The notes beneath the pieces were generated by a model. That model was not told the DNA's origin and made no database searches. It saw only the letters and a list, made by a program, of their open reading frames with translations. DNA of 64,000 nucleotides from positions 462,715 through 526,714 of the forward strand of contig NZ_FNAE01000003.1 of assembly GCF_900101755.1 (NCBI RefSeq), read 5' to 3'. Position numbers and translations under genes: made by a program. Shown one piece after another: positions 1-10,441 of the stretch (the stretch's first letter is position 1; every line of letters starts with the position of its first letter). The stretch is from Ectopseudomonas alcaliphila (GTDB taxonomy: Bacteria > Pseudomonadota > Gammaproteobacteria > Pseudomonadales > Pseudomonadaceae).

Positions 1-554
1 AGCTTTCCGCCACGCGTGCGCTGAACATGCCCGGGGATGCCAATGGCCTGAGCTTCCGCATTCAGCCTTCGGCGGTACTGGAGGCGCAATTCGGTCAAGT
101 GGGCGCAAAAAGTCAGAAACTGCCTTTCTCGGAAGTGTTCAAGGCGCTACAGAGTGGCCAGGTACAGGGTGCGGAAAACCCCTGGTCGAATATCTATAGC
201 CAGAAGCTGCATGAAGTGCAGCCCTTCATCAGCGAAACCAACCATGGCGTGCTGGACTACATGCTGGTGAGCAACTCGCGCTTCTGGTACGGCATCCCGC
301 ATCAGATTCGGATGGAGCTGGAAGCCATCATCGATGAGGTCACCTACGTGGTGAACAAGCAGGCCGAAGCCGCCAACCAGGCCGACCGCCAGCGCATCGT
401 GGATTCGGGTCGCAGCCAGGTCATCAACCTGACCGCCGAACAGCGCCAGGCCTGGCGCGACGCCATGCGTCCGGTATGGGAACAGTTCGAAGGGCAGATT
501 GGCAGTGACGTGATCAAGGCTGCGCAGACGGTAAACCGTAAGCATCGCGAATGA
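1..554 (+). CDS. dctP: TRAP transporter solute-binding protein, DctP family (C-terminal part)
   Basis: The reading frame is already open at the left edge (codons in phase from base 3), so only about the last 183 residues are present. The segment GAENPWSNIYSQKL and the later NHGVLDYMLVSN stretch match the C-terminal lobe of DctP periplasmic binding proteins, which capture C4-dicarboxylates or similar organic acids for a TRAP permease. The tail is a charged helical segment rich in Q and R that ends in HRE. No dctQ or dctM follows: the next gene is on the other strand, so any membrane subunits must lie upstream or elsewhere. The ligand cannot be told from this half. A strong hairpin follows 5 bases after the stop. 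Confidence 0.8.
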   Translation, partial: LSATRALNMPGDANGLSFRIQPSAVLEAQFGQVGAKSQKLPFSEVFKALQSGQVQGAENPWSNIYSQKLHEVQPFISETNHGVLDYMLVSNSRFWYGIPHQIRMELEAIIDEVTYVVNKQAEAANQADRQRIVDSGRSQVINLTAEQRQAWRDAMRPVWEQFEGQIGSDVIKAAQTVNRKHRE

Positions 555-559
555 CCCAC

Positions 560-591
560 AGTCGGCATGGCGGTTTTCCGCCATGCCGACT
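560..591. terminator. Bidirectional hairpin between convergent genes
   Basis: A perfect 14-bp stem, AGTCGGCATGGCGG (560-573) against its complement (578-591), closed by a TTTT loop. It lies between the stop of the DctP gene and the stop of opmB, so it can serve both strands. There is no clean T-run after the stem on either side. Confidence 0.7.
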
Positions 592-602
592 GATTGCTCC
601 TC

Positions 603-2075
603 TCACTTACTGGCCGGCTGCTGGTGCAGTCGCTCAACCTGCCAGCCGCCGCCCAGGGCAGCGATCAACTGCACACTGGCCGTCAGCCGGCTACCCAACA
701 GCGTGAGATTGGTACGTTCATTGTTCAGCGCGGTGGCCTGTACGGTGACCACGCTGTTGTAGTCGACGGTACCGGCGCGGTACTGGTTCTCGATCAGACG
801 CAGCGACTCGCGCGCCGCATCCAGCGCCTCCTGCTGCACCCCGCTCTCCTGCTCCAGCACGCGCAGCTGCACCAGGTAATCCTCCACTTCACGGAAACTG
901 TCCAACACGGCCTGGCGATATTGCGCCACGGTCTGGTCATAGGCCGCCTCGGTGCGTTCCAGCTCCGCACGCCGCGCGCCACCGTCGAACAGAGTCAGTG
1001 CCAGTTGCGGGCCGAGCGACCAGAAGCGGTTGGGCACCTCGATCCAGTCGGCGAAGCTGCTGCCACGATAGCCACCGCTGGCCGAGATACTCAGGTCCGG
1101 GAACCAGGCCGCCTCCGCTACGCCGATCTGCGCGTTGGCTGCCATCACCCGGCGTTCGGCGGCAGCAACGTCGGGGCGACGTTCGAGCAGTTGCGAAGGC
1201 AGCGCCACTGGCACCTCGGGCAACTCCGGCAGGCTCTCGCGCGGTGCGATGGACAGCTCGGCCGGACTGACGCCGACCAGCACGGCAATCGCATGCTCGA
1301 GCTGCGCGCGCTGCCATTGAAGATCGATGGCTTGCGCCTCGGTGCTCTTGAGCTGAGTGGTGGCCTGAGTCACGTCGGATTTGGGCACGATACCGGCCCG
1401 ATATTGGTTCTCGGTCAGACGCAACGAGCGCGCGTAAGCCGCTACGGTGGCGTCGAGCAGGCGCTTCTGCTCATCGAGGATGCGCAGTTGCAGGTAGTTC
1501 TGCACCAGCTCGCCCTGCAGGCTCAGGCGTGCTGCGGCCAGGTCGGCAGCGCTGGCATCGAATTCGGCGCGACTGGCCTCCAGACCACGGCGCAGCTTGC
1601 CCCAGAGATCCAGCTCCCAGGCTGCGTTGAGGCTGAGGTCATAACTCTTGGAAATGCTTGACGCTCCAGAACCGCTGACGGTGACACCATCGGCGGTACG
1701 GATGGTGCTGTCACCACCACCCTGCCCGGCCCGAGTCACCCCGGCGCTGCCAGACAGGGTCGGATAGAAACTGGCCCGCGCACCGCGTACCAACGCCCGC
1801 GCCTGGCGGTACTGGGCCTCGGCGGCCGCCAGGTTCTGGTTGGACAGCTGCAGGCGCTCGACCAGGGCATTGAGTTCGGCGTCACCGTACAGCGCCCACC
1901 AATTGCCGCGCTCCAGGGCGTCTGCCGGCACGGCCGCCTTCCAGCCGTCGACCTGCTTGAACTGCACAGGCGCCGCCAGTTCTGGGCGCTGATAGTCAGG
2001 CCCCAGGGCGCAGCCGCCGAGCATGCCGGCCAGCAGCAAGGAGACGAGGGTTCGGGCGAAGGGAGCTCGGTTCAT
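603..2075 (-). CDS. opmB: RND efflux outer-membrane channel lipoprotein (OpmB)
   Basis: 490-residue outer-membrane factor of the OprM/TolC group, the exit duct of a tripartite drug pump. The N-terminus has a lipoprotein signal with lipobox GGCALGPDY (Cys at about residue 22), which predicts acylation and outer-membrane anchoring. Two repeated OEP halves follow, each containing the family sequence ENQYRAG (for example [16 protein letters not shown] and [12 protein letters not shown]). The start overlaps the muxC stop by 4 bases (ATGA), so it is the last gene of the muxABC operon. The arrangement MFP-RND-RND-OMF is that of P. aeruginosa MuxABC-OpmB, which exports aminocoumarins, macrolides and other compounds; the substrate range here is inferred from that homology. 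Confidence 0.92.
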   Translation of the reverse strand: MNRAPFARTLVSLLLAGMLGGCALGPDYQRPELAAPVQFKQVDGWKAAVPADALERGNWWALYGDAELNALVERLQLSNQNLAAAEAQYRQARALVRGARASFYPTLSGSAGVTRAGQGGGDSTIRTADGVTVSGSGASSISKSYDLSLNAAWELDLWGKLRRGLEASRAEFDASAADLAAARLSLQGELVQNYLQLRILDEQKRLLDATVAAYARSLRLTENQYRAGIVPKSDVTQATTQLKSTEAQAIDLQWQRAQLEHAIAVLVGVSPAELSIAPRESLPELPEVPVALPSQLLERRPDVAAAERRVMAANAQIGVAEAAWFPDLSISASGGYRGSSFADWIEVPNRFWSLGPQLALTLFDGGARRAELERTEAAYDQTVAQYRQAVLDSFREVEDYLVQLRVLEQESGVQQEALDAARESLRLIENQYRAGTVDYNSVVTVQATALNNERTNLTLLGSRLTASVQLIAALGGGWQVERLHQQPASK

Positions 2076-5000
2076 AGCGGATTTTCCAATGAAGCATCGG
2101 TGCGCACGCCGCGCCAGCGGTTGACGCGATGGCGCAGGCGGTCGAAGTAGAGGTAGACCACCGGAGTGGTGTAGAGGGTCAGCATCTGGCTCAGCACCAG
2201 GCCACCGACGATGGTGATACCCAGCGGCTGGCGCATCTCCGAACCTTCGGCACTGCCCAGCACCAGCGGCAAGGCGCCAAGGATCGCCGCCAGTGTGGTC
2301 ATCATGATCGGGCGGAAACGCAGCAGGCAGGCCTGGCGGATGGATTCCTGCGGACTCAGGCGCTCACTGCGCTCCAGTTGCAGGGCCAGATCGACCATCA
2401 GAATGGCGTTCTTCTTGACGATACCGATCAGCAGGAACAGCCCCAGCAGCGAGATCAGGCTGAACTCCATGCCCACCAGTTGCAGCGCGAGCAAGGCGCC
2501 GACCCCGGCAGACGGCAAGGTCGAGAGAATGGTCAGCGGATGTACGTAACTCTCGTAGAGCACGCCCAGCACGATATACACCACCACCAGCGCCAGCAGG
2601 ATCATCAGCGGCTGATTGCCCTGGGTCTGCTGGAAGGCCGCACCAGTGCCGCCGAGCATGCCCTGCACCTCGGTCGGCAGGCCGACGCGCGCCACGGCGT
2701 TGTCGATGGCGCGACTGGCCTGATCCAGGCTGACGCCTTCTGCTAGTGAGAAGCCGATGTTCTCGGCGGCGAACTGGCCCTGGTGGTTGACCCGGTCCTC
2801 TTCCAGGCTGCGTTCCCAATGGGCGAAGGTGGACAGCGGCACACGTGCGCCATCGGCGGTGATCAGCTGAATCTGGTCCAGTGCCTCGGGATGCTGGGCG
2901 TAGCGCGGGTTGATCTCCATCACCACGCTGTACTGGTTCAGCGCCTCGTAGATGGTGGAAACCTGGCGTTGGCTGAAGGCGTTGTTGAGCACTGCGGTGA
3001 TCATGCTCATCTCCACGCCCAGGCGCTGCGCCGCTTCGCGATCCACCACCAGGCGAATCTGCTGGGCGCCGCTGTTCTCGCGGGCGTCGATGTCGGTCAG
3101 TTCGGGCAGCGTACGCAGCGCTTCGCGCACCCTGGGTAGCCACTCACGCAGAGCATCGAGATCGCCCGAGAGCAGCATGTACTCGTTCTCCGAGCTGCGC
3201 CCTTCGCGCCCACCGATCTGCAGATCCTGATCCGGCATGAGGAACATGCGCCCACCGGGCACCTTCGGCACAGTGGCGCGCAAGCGGTTGATCACCTGTT
3301 GCGATGACACGCCGCGCTCGCTGATGGGTTTCAGGCGCACGATCATGAAGGCGTTGTTGATCCCGCCGGCACCACCGATGAAGCCAGCCACACTCTCCAC
3401 CGCCGGATCGGCCAGCACCGCCTTGCGGAAAATCTCCATCTTCGGCTGCATGACCTGGAACGACAGGCCATTGTCGCCGCGAATGAAACCGATCAGCTGC
3501 CCGGTGTCCTGTTGCGGCATGAAGGTCTTGGGAATGCTGACGAACAGATAGACGTTCAGCGCGATGGTCGCCAGCAGGCTGATCACCATCAGCAACGAAT
3601 GGCGCAGTGCCCAGTCCAGCGAACGGCCGTAGACGGCCAGCACCCGCGTCTGCAGGCGGTCGCCCCATTGTTGCAAGCGTCCGCGTGACTGTTCGTCCTC
3701 CGCCTTGAGCCAGCGCGCGCAGAGCATCGGCGTCAACGTCAGCGACACCAGCAGGGAAATCACCACCGCCACTGCCAGGGTGATGGAAAATTCGCGGAAC
3801 AGCCGCTCGACGATGCCGCCCATGAATAGGATGGAGACGAACACCGCGACCAGCGACAGATTCATCGACAGCAGGGTGAAACCGACTTCGCGCGTGCCCT
3901 TGAACGCCGCCGCCATCGGCTTCTCGCCGTTATGGATGTGCCGGGCGATGTTCTCCAGCACGACGATGGCATCGTCCACCACCAACCCGGTGGCGATGAT
4001 CAGCGCCATCAGCGACAGGTTGTTCAGCGAGAACCCCAGCAGGTACATGGCGGCGAAACTGCCGATCAGCGACACCGGCACCGCCAGTGCCGGAATCAGC
4101 GCCGCGCGCCAGCGCCCGAGAAACGCCAGCACCACCAGAATCACCAGCCCCACGGCGATCAGCAGGGTCTGCTGGGCCTCGTGCAGGGTGGCGCGGATCA
4201 CCGGCGAGCGGTCCATCGCCACTTCCAGCTCGACGCTGGCTGGTATCACCTCGCGCAGCGCCGGTAGCTCGGCGCGGATGTCGCTGATGGTCTGCAGGAT
4301 GTTCGCCCCACTCTGCCGGTTGATCACCAGCAGCACCGCTTCCTTGTCGTTGTAGAAGCCACTGTTATAACGGTCTTCGACGCCATCGGTGACCGTGGCC
4401 ACGTCGCCCAGGCGCACGGCAGCGCCATCCTGGTAGCGGATGATCATCGGCAGATAATCGGCGGCCTTGGCCAACTGGTCGCTGGCCTGCACTTGCCAGC
4501 GGCGCTGCTCGTCCTCGACCGCGCCCTTGGGACGCAGAGCGTTGCTGGCGGCGATGGTCTGGCGCACCTCATCCAGAGCGATGCCGTAGTGATCGAGCAG
4601 GCGCGGCTCGAGGGAAACCCGCACCGCCGGCAGCGAGCTGCCACCGACCTGCACCTCGCCCACGCCACCGACCTGGGACAGCTTCTGCGCCAGGATGGTC
4701 GAGGCCACGTCGTACAGCTGGCCCTTGTTCAGCGTGGCACTGGTCAGCGACAGCACCATGATCGGCGCCTGCGACGGGTTGATCTTGCGGTAGCTGGGCA
4801 TGGTGCGCATGCCGCTGGGCAGCAGCTCGCGCGCGGCGTTGATCGCGGCCTGAACCTCGCGCGCGGCGGTGTTGATGTCCTTGTCCAGGTCAAACTGAAT
4901 CATGATCCGCGTGCTGCCCTGGCTGCTGCGGCTGTTCATCTGGCTGACCCCGGCGATTGAGCCGAGCGAGCGTTCCAGCGGCGTGGCCACGGTGGACGCC

Positions 5001-5176
5001 ATGATCTGCGGGCTGGCCCCCGGCAGGCTGGCCTGCACGGTGATGGTGGGGAAATCCATCTGCGGCAGTGGCGCCACCGGCAGCAGGCCGAAGCTGACGC
5101 CACCGAGCAGCATGATCGCCAGGCTCAGCAGCAGCGTCGCCACCGGACGGCGGATGAAGGGCGCGGACAGGTTCAT
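2072..5176 (-). CDS. muxC: RND multidrug efflux permease MuxC
   Basis: 1034 residues, the normal length for an RND (AcrB/MdtC-type) inner-membrane proton antiporter. TM1 lies at residues 12-30 after the start [16 protein letters not shown]. The proton-relay pair is visible in [15 protein letters not shown] of TM4 near residue 400, and the second half repeats the fold, with the C-terminal motifs [12 protein letters not shown] and RPIMMTT. It is the second of two different RND subunits, as in MdtB/MdtC, where the two proteins form a mixed trimer. The stop overlaps opmB by 4 bases, but 106 bases carrying a REP palindrome separate it from muxB. Confidence 0.93.
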   Translation of the reverse strand: MNLSAPFIRRPVATLLLSLAIMLLGGVSFGLLPVAPLPQMDFPTITVQASLPGASPQIMASTVATPLERSLGSIAGVSQMNSRSSQGSTRIMIQFDLDKDINTAAREVQAAINAARELLPSGMRTMPSYRKINPSQAPIMVLSLTSATLNKGQLYDVASTILAQKLSQVGGVGEVQVGGSSLPAVRVSLEPRLLDHYGIALDEVRQTIAASNALRPKGAVEDEQRRWQVQASDQLAKAADYLPMIIRYQDGAAVRLGDVATVTDGVEDRYNSGFYNDKEAVLLVINRQSGANILQTISDIRAELPALREVIPASVELEVAMDRSPVIRATLHEAQQTLLIAVGLVILVVLAFLGRWRAALIPALAVPVSLIGSFAAMYLLGFSLNNLSLMALIIATGLVVDDAIVVLENIARHIHNGEKPMAAAFKGTREVGFTLLSMNLSLVAVFVSILFMGGIVERLFREFSITLAVAVVISLLVSLTLTPMLCARWLKAEDEQSRGRLQQWGDRLQTRVLAVYGRSLDWALRHSLLMVISLLATIALNVYLFVSIPKTFMPQQDTGQLIGFIRGDNGLSFQVMQPKMEIFRKAVLADPAVESVAGFIGGAGGINNAFMIVRLKPISERGVSSQQVINRLRATVPKVPGGRMFLMPDQDLQIGGREGRSSENEYMLLSGDLDALREWLPRVREALRTLPELTDIDARENSGAQQIRLVVDREAAQRLGVEMSMITAVLNNAFSQRQVSTIYEALNQYSVVMEINPRYAQHPEALDQIQLITADGARVPLSTFAHWERSLEEDRVNHQGQFAAENIGFSLAEGVSLDQASRAIDNAVARVGLPTEVQGMLGGTGAAFQQTQGNQPLMILLALVVVYIVLGVLYESYVHPLTILSTLPSAGVGALLALQLVGMEFSLISLLGLFLLIGIVKKNAILMVDLALQLERSERLSPQESIRQACLLRFRPIMMTTLAAILGALPLVLGSAEGSEMRQPLGITIVGGLVLSQMLTLYTTPVVYLYFDRLRHRVNRWRGVRTDASLENPL

Positions 5177-5210
5177 GCGGGATGGGCCCCGCCAAGGCTT
5201 CGCCGATCAC

Positions 5211-5273
5211 GTAGGAGCGGCTTCAGCCGCGAATCCCCTGTACCTGCCTGTTCGCGGCTGAAGCCGCTCCTAC
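5211..5273. repeat. REP-type palindrome inside the mux operon
   Basis: Two perfect 23-bp inverted arms (5211-5233 and 5251-5273, beginning GTAGGAGCGG and ending CCGCTCCTAC) flank a 17-base spacer. The GTAGGAGCGGCTTCAGCCGC unit is a familiar Pseudomonas REP sequence, here as an inverted pair. It fills most of the only real gap in an operon whose other genes overlap by 4 bases. In RNA it would form a very stable hairpin, able to protect the upstream muxAB message or reduce muxC-opmB readthrough. Confidence 0.88.
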
Positions 5274-5282
5274 GGGCCTGGG

Positions 5283-8200
5283 TCATACCGCCACCCCCGC
5301 TGCACTGCGACCACTAAAGCGGCGCGACAGGCGATCGAAGTACAGGTAGATCACCGGGGTGGTGAACAGCGTCAGCACCTGGCTGACCAGCAGGCCGCCG
5401 ACCATCACCAGGCCCAGCGGCTGGCGTAGCTCGGCGCCGGAGCCCGAGGCCAGCATCAGCGGAATTGCGCCGAACAGCGCCGCCAGGGTGGTCATCAGGA
5501 TCGGGCGGAAACGCAGCAGCGCTGCCTGGTAGATCGCATCCGCGGGCGCCATGCCCTGGTTGCGCTCGGCCTCCAGGGCGAAGTCGATCATCATGATCGC
5601 GTTCTTCTTGACGATACCGATCAGCAGGATGATGCCGATGATGGCGATCAGCCCCAGGTCGTTACCGGTCAGCAGCAATGCCAGCAGCGCACCGACGCCC
5701 GCCGACGGCAGCGTGGAAAGAATGGTGATCGGATGGATATAGCTCTCGTAGAGCACGCCGAGCACGATGTACATGGTGACGATGGCCGCCAGGATCAGCA
5801 GCAAGGTCGACGACAGCGACGCGCGGAACGCCTCGGCGGCCCCCTGGAACTGGGTGTTGATGCCACCCGGCAAACCGATCTCCTGCTCGACCCGCTCGAT
5901 CACCGCCACTGCCTCGCCCAGCGATACGCCAGGCGCCAGGTTGAACGACAGGGTCACCGCCGGGAACTGACCGATATGGTTGATCAGCAGGCTGGCCGGC
6001 CGCTCCTCGACATGCGCCAGGGACGACAGCGGCACCTGCTGGCCGTCACCAGTGGCCACGTGAATCTGACGCAGTGCGGCCAGGCCGATACGCCCGCCAT
6101 CGCGGCTCTCCAGCACCACGCGGTACTGGCTGGCCTGGGTGTAGATGGTGCTGATCTGGCGTTGGCCGAAGGCGTCGTACAAGGCATCGTCGATGACGCC
6201 GACGTTGATGCCAAGGCGTGCGGCGGCGTCACGGTCGATGTCCAGGTACACCTGCAGGCCGCGGTTCTGCAGGTCACTGGCCACGTCGGTGAGCTCCGGC
6301 TGCTCGCGCAGCGCCTCGACCAGACGCGGCGTCCAGGTTTCCAGCAACTGGCTGTCGGGCGACTCCAGGGTGAACTGGAACTGGGTGCGGCTGATGCGAT
6401 CCTCGATGGTCAGGTCCTGCACCGGCTGCATGAACAGCTCGATACCGGGAATCTTCGCCAACTCAGGGCGCAGCCGTTCGATCACCTCGCTGGCGGTGAC
6501 ATCGCGCTCAGCGTGGCTCTTCAGGTTGATCAGCAAACGGCCGCTGTTGAGCGTCGGGTTGTCGCCATCCACACCAATCGACGAGGACAGGCTGGCCACC
6601 GCCGGATCACGCAGGATCACGTCGGCCAGGCGCTGCTGGCGCTCGCTCATGGCGCTGAAGGAAATCGACTGCGGCGCCTCGGAAATGCCCTGGATCACGC
6701 CGGTGTCCTGCACCGGGAAGAAGCCCTTGGGCACCGCCATATACAACAGTACGGTAAGGCCCAGGGTCGCCACGGCCACCAGCAGGGTCAGCGGCTGATG
6801 CTTGAGCACCCACTGCAGCCACACGCCATAGCGTTCGATCATGGCGTCGATGACGCCACCGGCGGCGCGATAGAAGCGCCCTTCCTGCTCGGGTTTCTCG
6901 GCCTTGAGCAGGCGCGCGCACATCATCGGCGTCAGGGTCAGCGACACCACCAGGGAAATCAGGATGGCCACCGCCAGGGTAATGGCGAACTCGCGGAACA
7001 GCCGCCCGACCACATCGGCCATGAACAGCAGCGGAATCAGCACGGCGATCAGCGACAGGGTCAGCGACACCAGGGTGAAGCCGATCTGCCGGGCGCCCTT
7101 GAGCGCGGCATTGAGCGGCGTCTCGCCCTCCTCCAGATGGCGGGCGATGTTCTCCAGCATGACGATGGCATCGTCGACCACGAAACCGGTGGCGATGGTC
7201 AGCGCCATCAGCGTCAGGTTGTTGATGGTGAAACCGGCCAGGTACATCACGCCGAAGGTGCCGATCAGCGACAGCGGCACGACGATGGAGGGGATGATGG
7301 TCGCCGACAGCTTGCGCAGGAACAGGAAAGTCACCATCACCACCAGGGCGATGGCCAGCAGCAGTTCGTGCTGCACATCGCGCACCGCGGCGCGGATGGT
7401 CTGGGTACGGTCGGTGAGCACCTTGACCTCGACGCTGGCCGGCAGGCCTTCGGTCAGGTGCGGCAGCAGCGTCTGGATGCGGTCGACCACGTCGATCACG
7501 TTGGCACCGGGCTGGCGCTGCACGTTGACCAGCACCGCCTGGTTGCGGTTGGCCCAGGCGGCCAGGCGCTCGTTCTCGGCACCATCGATGATCTCGGCGA
7601 CGTCCTTCAGACGCAGCGCCGCGCCGTTCTCATAGTTGAGGATCAGCTCGCGGTATTCGTCGACGGATTTCAGCTGGTCATTGGCATCGAGCTGGGAAAC
7701 CCGCGTAGGCCCGTCGAAGTTGCCCTTGGGCTGATTGACGTTGCTGGCGGTGATCAGGTTGCGCACGTCGGCCAGGCTCAGGCCATAGGACGCCAGCGCC
7801 TCCGGGTTGACGCGAATCCGCACGGCCGGACGTTGCCCGCCGGCCAGGGTCACCAGACCGACACCACTGGTTTGCGCCAATTTCTGCGCCAGGCGGGTAT
7901 CGACCAGATCGTTGACCTGCGGCAGCGGCATCGTCTTCGAGCTCACCGCCAGGGTCAGTACCGGCGTATCGGCCGGATTGACCTTGTTGTACACCGGCGG
8001 CGCCGGCAGATCGCCCGGCAACAGGTTGCTCGCCGCATTGATCGCCGCCTGCACTTCCTGTTCGGCCACCGCCAGGGACACGTCCAGGTTGAAGCGCAGG
8101 GTGATTACCGAGGCGCCGCCGGAACTGGTCGAGGACATCTGCTTGAGCCCGGCCATTTGCCCGAACTGGCGCTCCAGCGGCGCCGTCACGGCACTGGTCA

Positions 8201-8375
8201 TCACATCCGGGCTTGCGCCTGGATAGAGCGTCAGTACACGAATGGTCGGGTAGTCCACTTCTGGCAGCGCCGACACCGGCAGCAACCGATAGGCGATCAG
8301 GCCGCTGAGGAAGATCGCCACCATCAACAGCGTGGTGGCGACCGGCCGCAGGATGAACGGGCGGGAGATGTTCAT
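5283..8375 (-). CDS. muxB: RND multidrug efflux permease MuxB
   Basis: 1030-residue RND permease, paralogous to muxC. It starts [18 protein letters not shown] (TM1). The TM4 segment [15 protein letters not shown] carries the Asp-Asp proton-relay pair, and the second half contains [19 protein letters not shown] and [11 protein letters not shown]. By analogy with MdtBC/MuxBC the two permeases co-assemble in the inner membrane, with one mainly translocating protons and the other binding drug. The ATG overlaps the stop of muxA (ATGA), indicating translational coupling. The C-terminus is short and basic ([13 protein letters not shown]). Confidence 0.93.
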   Translation of the reverse strand: MNISRPFILRPVATTLLMVAIFLSGLIAYRLLPVSALPEVDYPTIRVLTLYPGASPDVMTSAVTAPLERQFGQMAGLKQMSSTSSGGASVITLRFNLDVSLAVAEQEVQAAINAASNLLPGDLPAPPVYNKVNPADTPVLTLAVSSKTMPLPQVNDLVDTRLAQKLAQTSGVGLVTLAGGQRPAVRIRVNPEALASYGLSLADVRNLITASNVNQPKGNFDGPTRVSQLDANDQLKSVDEYRELILNYENGAALRLKDVAEIIDGAENERLAAWANRNQAVLVNVQRQPGANVIDVVDRIQTLLPHLTEGLPASVEVKVLTDRTQTIRAAVRDVQHELLLAIALVVMVTFLFLRKLSATIIPSIVVPLSLIGTFGVMYLAGFTINNLTLMALTIATGFVVDDAIVMLENIARHLEEGETPLNAALKGARQIGFTLVSLTLSLIAVLIPLLFMADVVGRLFREFAITLAVAILISLVVSLTLTPMMCARLLKAEKPEQEGRFYRAAGGVIDAMIERYGVWLQWVLKHQPLTLLVAVATLGLTVLLYMAVPKGFFPVQDTGVIQGISEAPQSISFSAMSERQQRLADVILRDPAVASLSSSIGVDGDNPTLNSGRLLINLKSHAERDVTASEVIERLRPELAKIPGIELFMQPVQDLTIEDRISRTQFQFTLESPDSQLLETWTPRLVEALREQPELTDVASDLQNRGLQVYLDIDRDAAARLGINVGVIDDALYDAFGQRQISTIYTQASQYRVVLESRDGGRIGLAALRQIHVATGDGQQVPLSSLAHVEERPASLLINHIGQFPAVTLSFNLAPGVSLGEAVAVIERVEQEIGLPGGINTQFQGAAEAFRASLSSTLLLILAAIVTMYIVLGVLYESYIHPITILSTLPSAGVGALLALLLTGNDLGLIAIIGIILLIGIVKKNAIMMIDFALEAERNQGMAPADAIYQAALLRFRPILMTTLAALFGAIPLMLASGSGAELRQPLGLVMVGGLLVSQVLTLFTTPVIYLYFDRLSRRFSGRSAAGVAV

Positions 8376-9601
8376 GCGTCGTTCCGTGCTGCGGCCCGGC
8401 CTGACTCGCCGCGCTCTCTGACCTTCGGCGTTTGCTCGACCTGCGGGTCGACCACCTCAACCTCGCTGCCATCACGCAGGCGGTCGGTGCCCTCCAGCAC
8501 CAATCGCTCGCCCTGCTGCACGCCCTCGCTGACCATGCTGCGTTCGGCGTCGCTGGCGGCGATGCTGACCTGGCGGATGCTCACCTTGTTGTCGCCATCC
8601 ACCACATAGACGAAGGTGCCCTGCGTGCCGAACTGCACTGCAGCGGACGGGATGATGGTGGCCGCCTCGCGGGTTTCCACGCGCAGACGCACGTTGACGA
8701 ACTGATTGGGGAAGAGCATCTGCTCGGCGTTGTCGAAACGCGCTTTGAGCTTGACCGTACCGGTGGTGGTGTCGATCTGGTTGTCCAGGCTTTCCAGCAC
8801 GCCATCGGCCAGTTTCAGGCGCTCGCCCCGGTCCCAGGCCTCGACGGCCAGGATGGTGCCGTCACGGCGGCGCTGCATCACCGCAGGCAGGTCACCCTCG
8901 GGAATGGTGAAGATCACCGAGATCGGATTGGCTTGCGTGATCACCACCAGCGGCGTGGTATCGCCGCCGCTGACCAGGTTGCCGACATCCAGCTGACGCA
9001 GGCCAAGACGACCGGAGATCGGCGCACGGATCTGGGTGAAGTCGAGGTTGAGCTTGGCCGTGGCGACATCGGCCTGGTTGCTCTGCAGGCTGCCACGGTA
9101 CTGATTGACCAGCGCCTGCTGGGTGTCCAGGGTCTGCCTGGCGATGCTGTCTTCGTCGTACAGCCCCTTGTAGCGCTGCAGGTCCAACTCGGCGTTCTTC
9201 AGTTGCGCCTGGTTTTCCTGTAGCGCCCCTTGCGCCTGCTGCAAGGCCACCTGGTAAGGACGTGGGTCGATCACCGCCAGCAGCTCACCGGCCTTGACCT
9301 CCTGGCCCTCTTCGAACAGCACCTTGACCAGCTCACCGTCGACCCGCGAGCGCACATTGACCGTGTTGTAGGAAGTCACCGTGCCAAGTGCCTTGAGTTC
9401 GATGGCGAATTCGCCCTGCTTGACCTCGGCCAGGCGCACCGGCACCGGCCCCATGTCGCCGAAACGGCCACGGCCCATCTGCTGGGTTTGCGGCTTGCTC
9501 GGCCAGAACCACCACAGCAGTAGAAGCAGCACGGCGAGCAACGTCAGGCCAATCAGCCATTGACGGGAGGTATTCGAGGGGGACGGGGAAGCGTTCGACA
9601 T
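8372..9601 (-). CDS. muxA: RND efflux periplasmic adaptor MuxA
   Basis: Membrane-fusion protein that links the RND trimer to OpmB. With the ATG at 9601 it has 409 residues: a basic, Ser/Pro-rich cytoplasmic start, one membrane anchor (about 15-33, [19 protein letters not shown]), then the lipoyl half-motifs [16 protein letters not shown] and [10 protein letters not shown] on either side of an alpha-helical hairpin rich in Gln, then beta-barrel and membrane-proximal domains. The tail after EVEVVDPQ is charged and probably disordered. A GTG at 9646 would add 15 residues; neither start has a good Shine-Dalgarno, and 9601 is chosen because it is ATG and gives the usual short lead to the anchor. 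First gene of muxABC-opmB. Confidence 0.9.
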   Translation of the reverse strand: MSNASPSPSNTSRQWLIGLTLLAVLLLLLWWFWPSKPQTQQMGRGRFGDMGPVPVRLAEVKQGEFAIELKALGTVTSYNTVNVRSRVDGELVKVLFEEGQEVKAGELLAVIDPRPYQVALQQAQGALQENQAQLKNAELDLQRYKGLYDEDSIARQTLDTQQALVNQYRGSLQSNQADVATAKLNLDFTQIRAPISGRLGLRQLDVGNLVSGGDTTPLVVITQANPISVIFTIPEGDLPAVMQRRRDGTILAVEAWDRGERLKLADGVLESLDNQIDTTTGTVKLKARFDNAEQMLFPNQFVNVRLRVETREAATIIPSAAVQFGTQGTFVYVVDGDNKVSIRQVSIAASDAERSMVSEGVQQGERLVLEGTDRLRDGSEVEVVDPQVEQTPKVRERGESGRAAARNDA

Positions 9602-9720
9602 GGCAGGCGCAATATCACTTTTTGTGGGAGTCGGCACGATAAGCACTGGCCCGCGTCAAGCAAAGCCCATTTACCCGCTTTTTACGCTCCCCTTACGTTA
9701 CTAACTGTTTGAGGCACAAA

Positions 9721-9748
9721 TAAAAACGGCCTGCGAGGCAGGCCGTTT
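9721..9748 (-). terminator. Rho-independent terminator of tpx
   Basis: Stem AAACGGCCTGC / GCAGGCCGTTT (9724-9734 with 9738-9748) with loop GAG. Read on the minus strand it is followed by TTTTTA, and it lies 18 bases after the tpx stop. Confidence 0.85.
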
Positions 9749-9766
9749 CATCGAACCAGCGGCGAG

Positions 9767-10267
9767 TTACTTCAGCACCGCCAGGGCAGCGGCGTAGTCC
9801 GGCTCGTGGGCGATCTCGCCAACCAGCTCGCTGTGCAGCACCTTGTCGTTTTCATCCAGCACTACCACTGCACGAGCAGCCAGACCGGCCAGCGGACCGC
9901 TGGCAATGGCCACACCGTAGTTCTTGAGGAAGTCGGCGCCACGCAGGCTGGACAGGTTGACCACACTTTCCAGGCCTTCGGCACCACAGAAGCGCGCTTG
10001 GGCGAATGGCAGGTCGGCGGAGATGCACAGCACCACGGTGTTGTTCAGCTGGCCGGCTTCAGCGTTGAACTTGCGCACGGAGGTGGCGCAGGTCGGGGTG
10101 TCGACGCTGGGGAAGATGTTCAGCACCTTGCGCTTGCCGGCCAGGCTGGCCAGGGTGACGTCGCTCAGGTCGCCAGCGACCAGGCTGAAGGCCGGCGCCT
10201 GTTGGCCGGCCTGCGGCAGTTGACCATCCACCTGCACCGGATTGCCTTTGAGAGTGACTTGCGCCAT
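9767..10267 (-). CDS. tpx: Thiol peroxidase Tpx
   Basis: 166-residue atypical 2-Cys peroxiredoxin that reduces lipid and other hydroperoxides with thioredoxin. The start [15 protein letters not shown] is the family N-terminus and has AAGGA about 8 bases upstream; a longer frame starting 12 codons earlier is possible but adds unrelated residues. The peroxidatic cysteine sits in [15 protein letters not shown] (about residue 60) and the resolving cysteine in QARFCGAEG (about 94). Single-gene unit with its own terminator. Usually periplasmic or cytoplasmic in Gram-negatives; no signal peptide is seen. Confidence 0.95.
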   Translation of the reverse strand: MAQVTLKGNPVQVDGQLPQAGQQAPAFSLVAGDLSDVTLASLAGKRKVLNIFPSVDTPTCATSVRKFNAEAGQLNNTVVLCISADLPFAQARFCGAEGLESVVNLSSLRGADFLKNYGVAIASGPLAGLAARAVVVLDENDKVLHSELVGEIAHEPDYAAALAVLK

Positions 10268-10441
10268 GGGAGTTTCCTTATCGTTCAGGGAGTTGAAGGG
10301 CAAATATGTGACATGGGGTTCACCGAGGCGAACGGCCCATCGAATGGCAGGTCACGGCCCGACCATGCGTCCAGACTAGCGCAGAAGCGCTGCCGATACA
10401 CCCGCGGCCAAGTAGGGATTTAGCAAAAGACCGCGCGATCA

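Noticed and set aside
5733..8609. 958-codon open frame on the plus strand opposite muxB and muxA
   Set aside because: It is the mirror of the RND coding sequence in high-G+C DNA. The translation is rich in H, Q, R and G, with no family motif, and muxB is unmistakable on the other strand.
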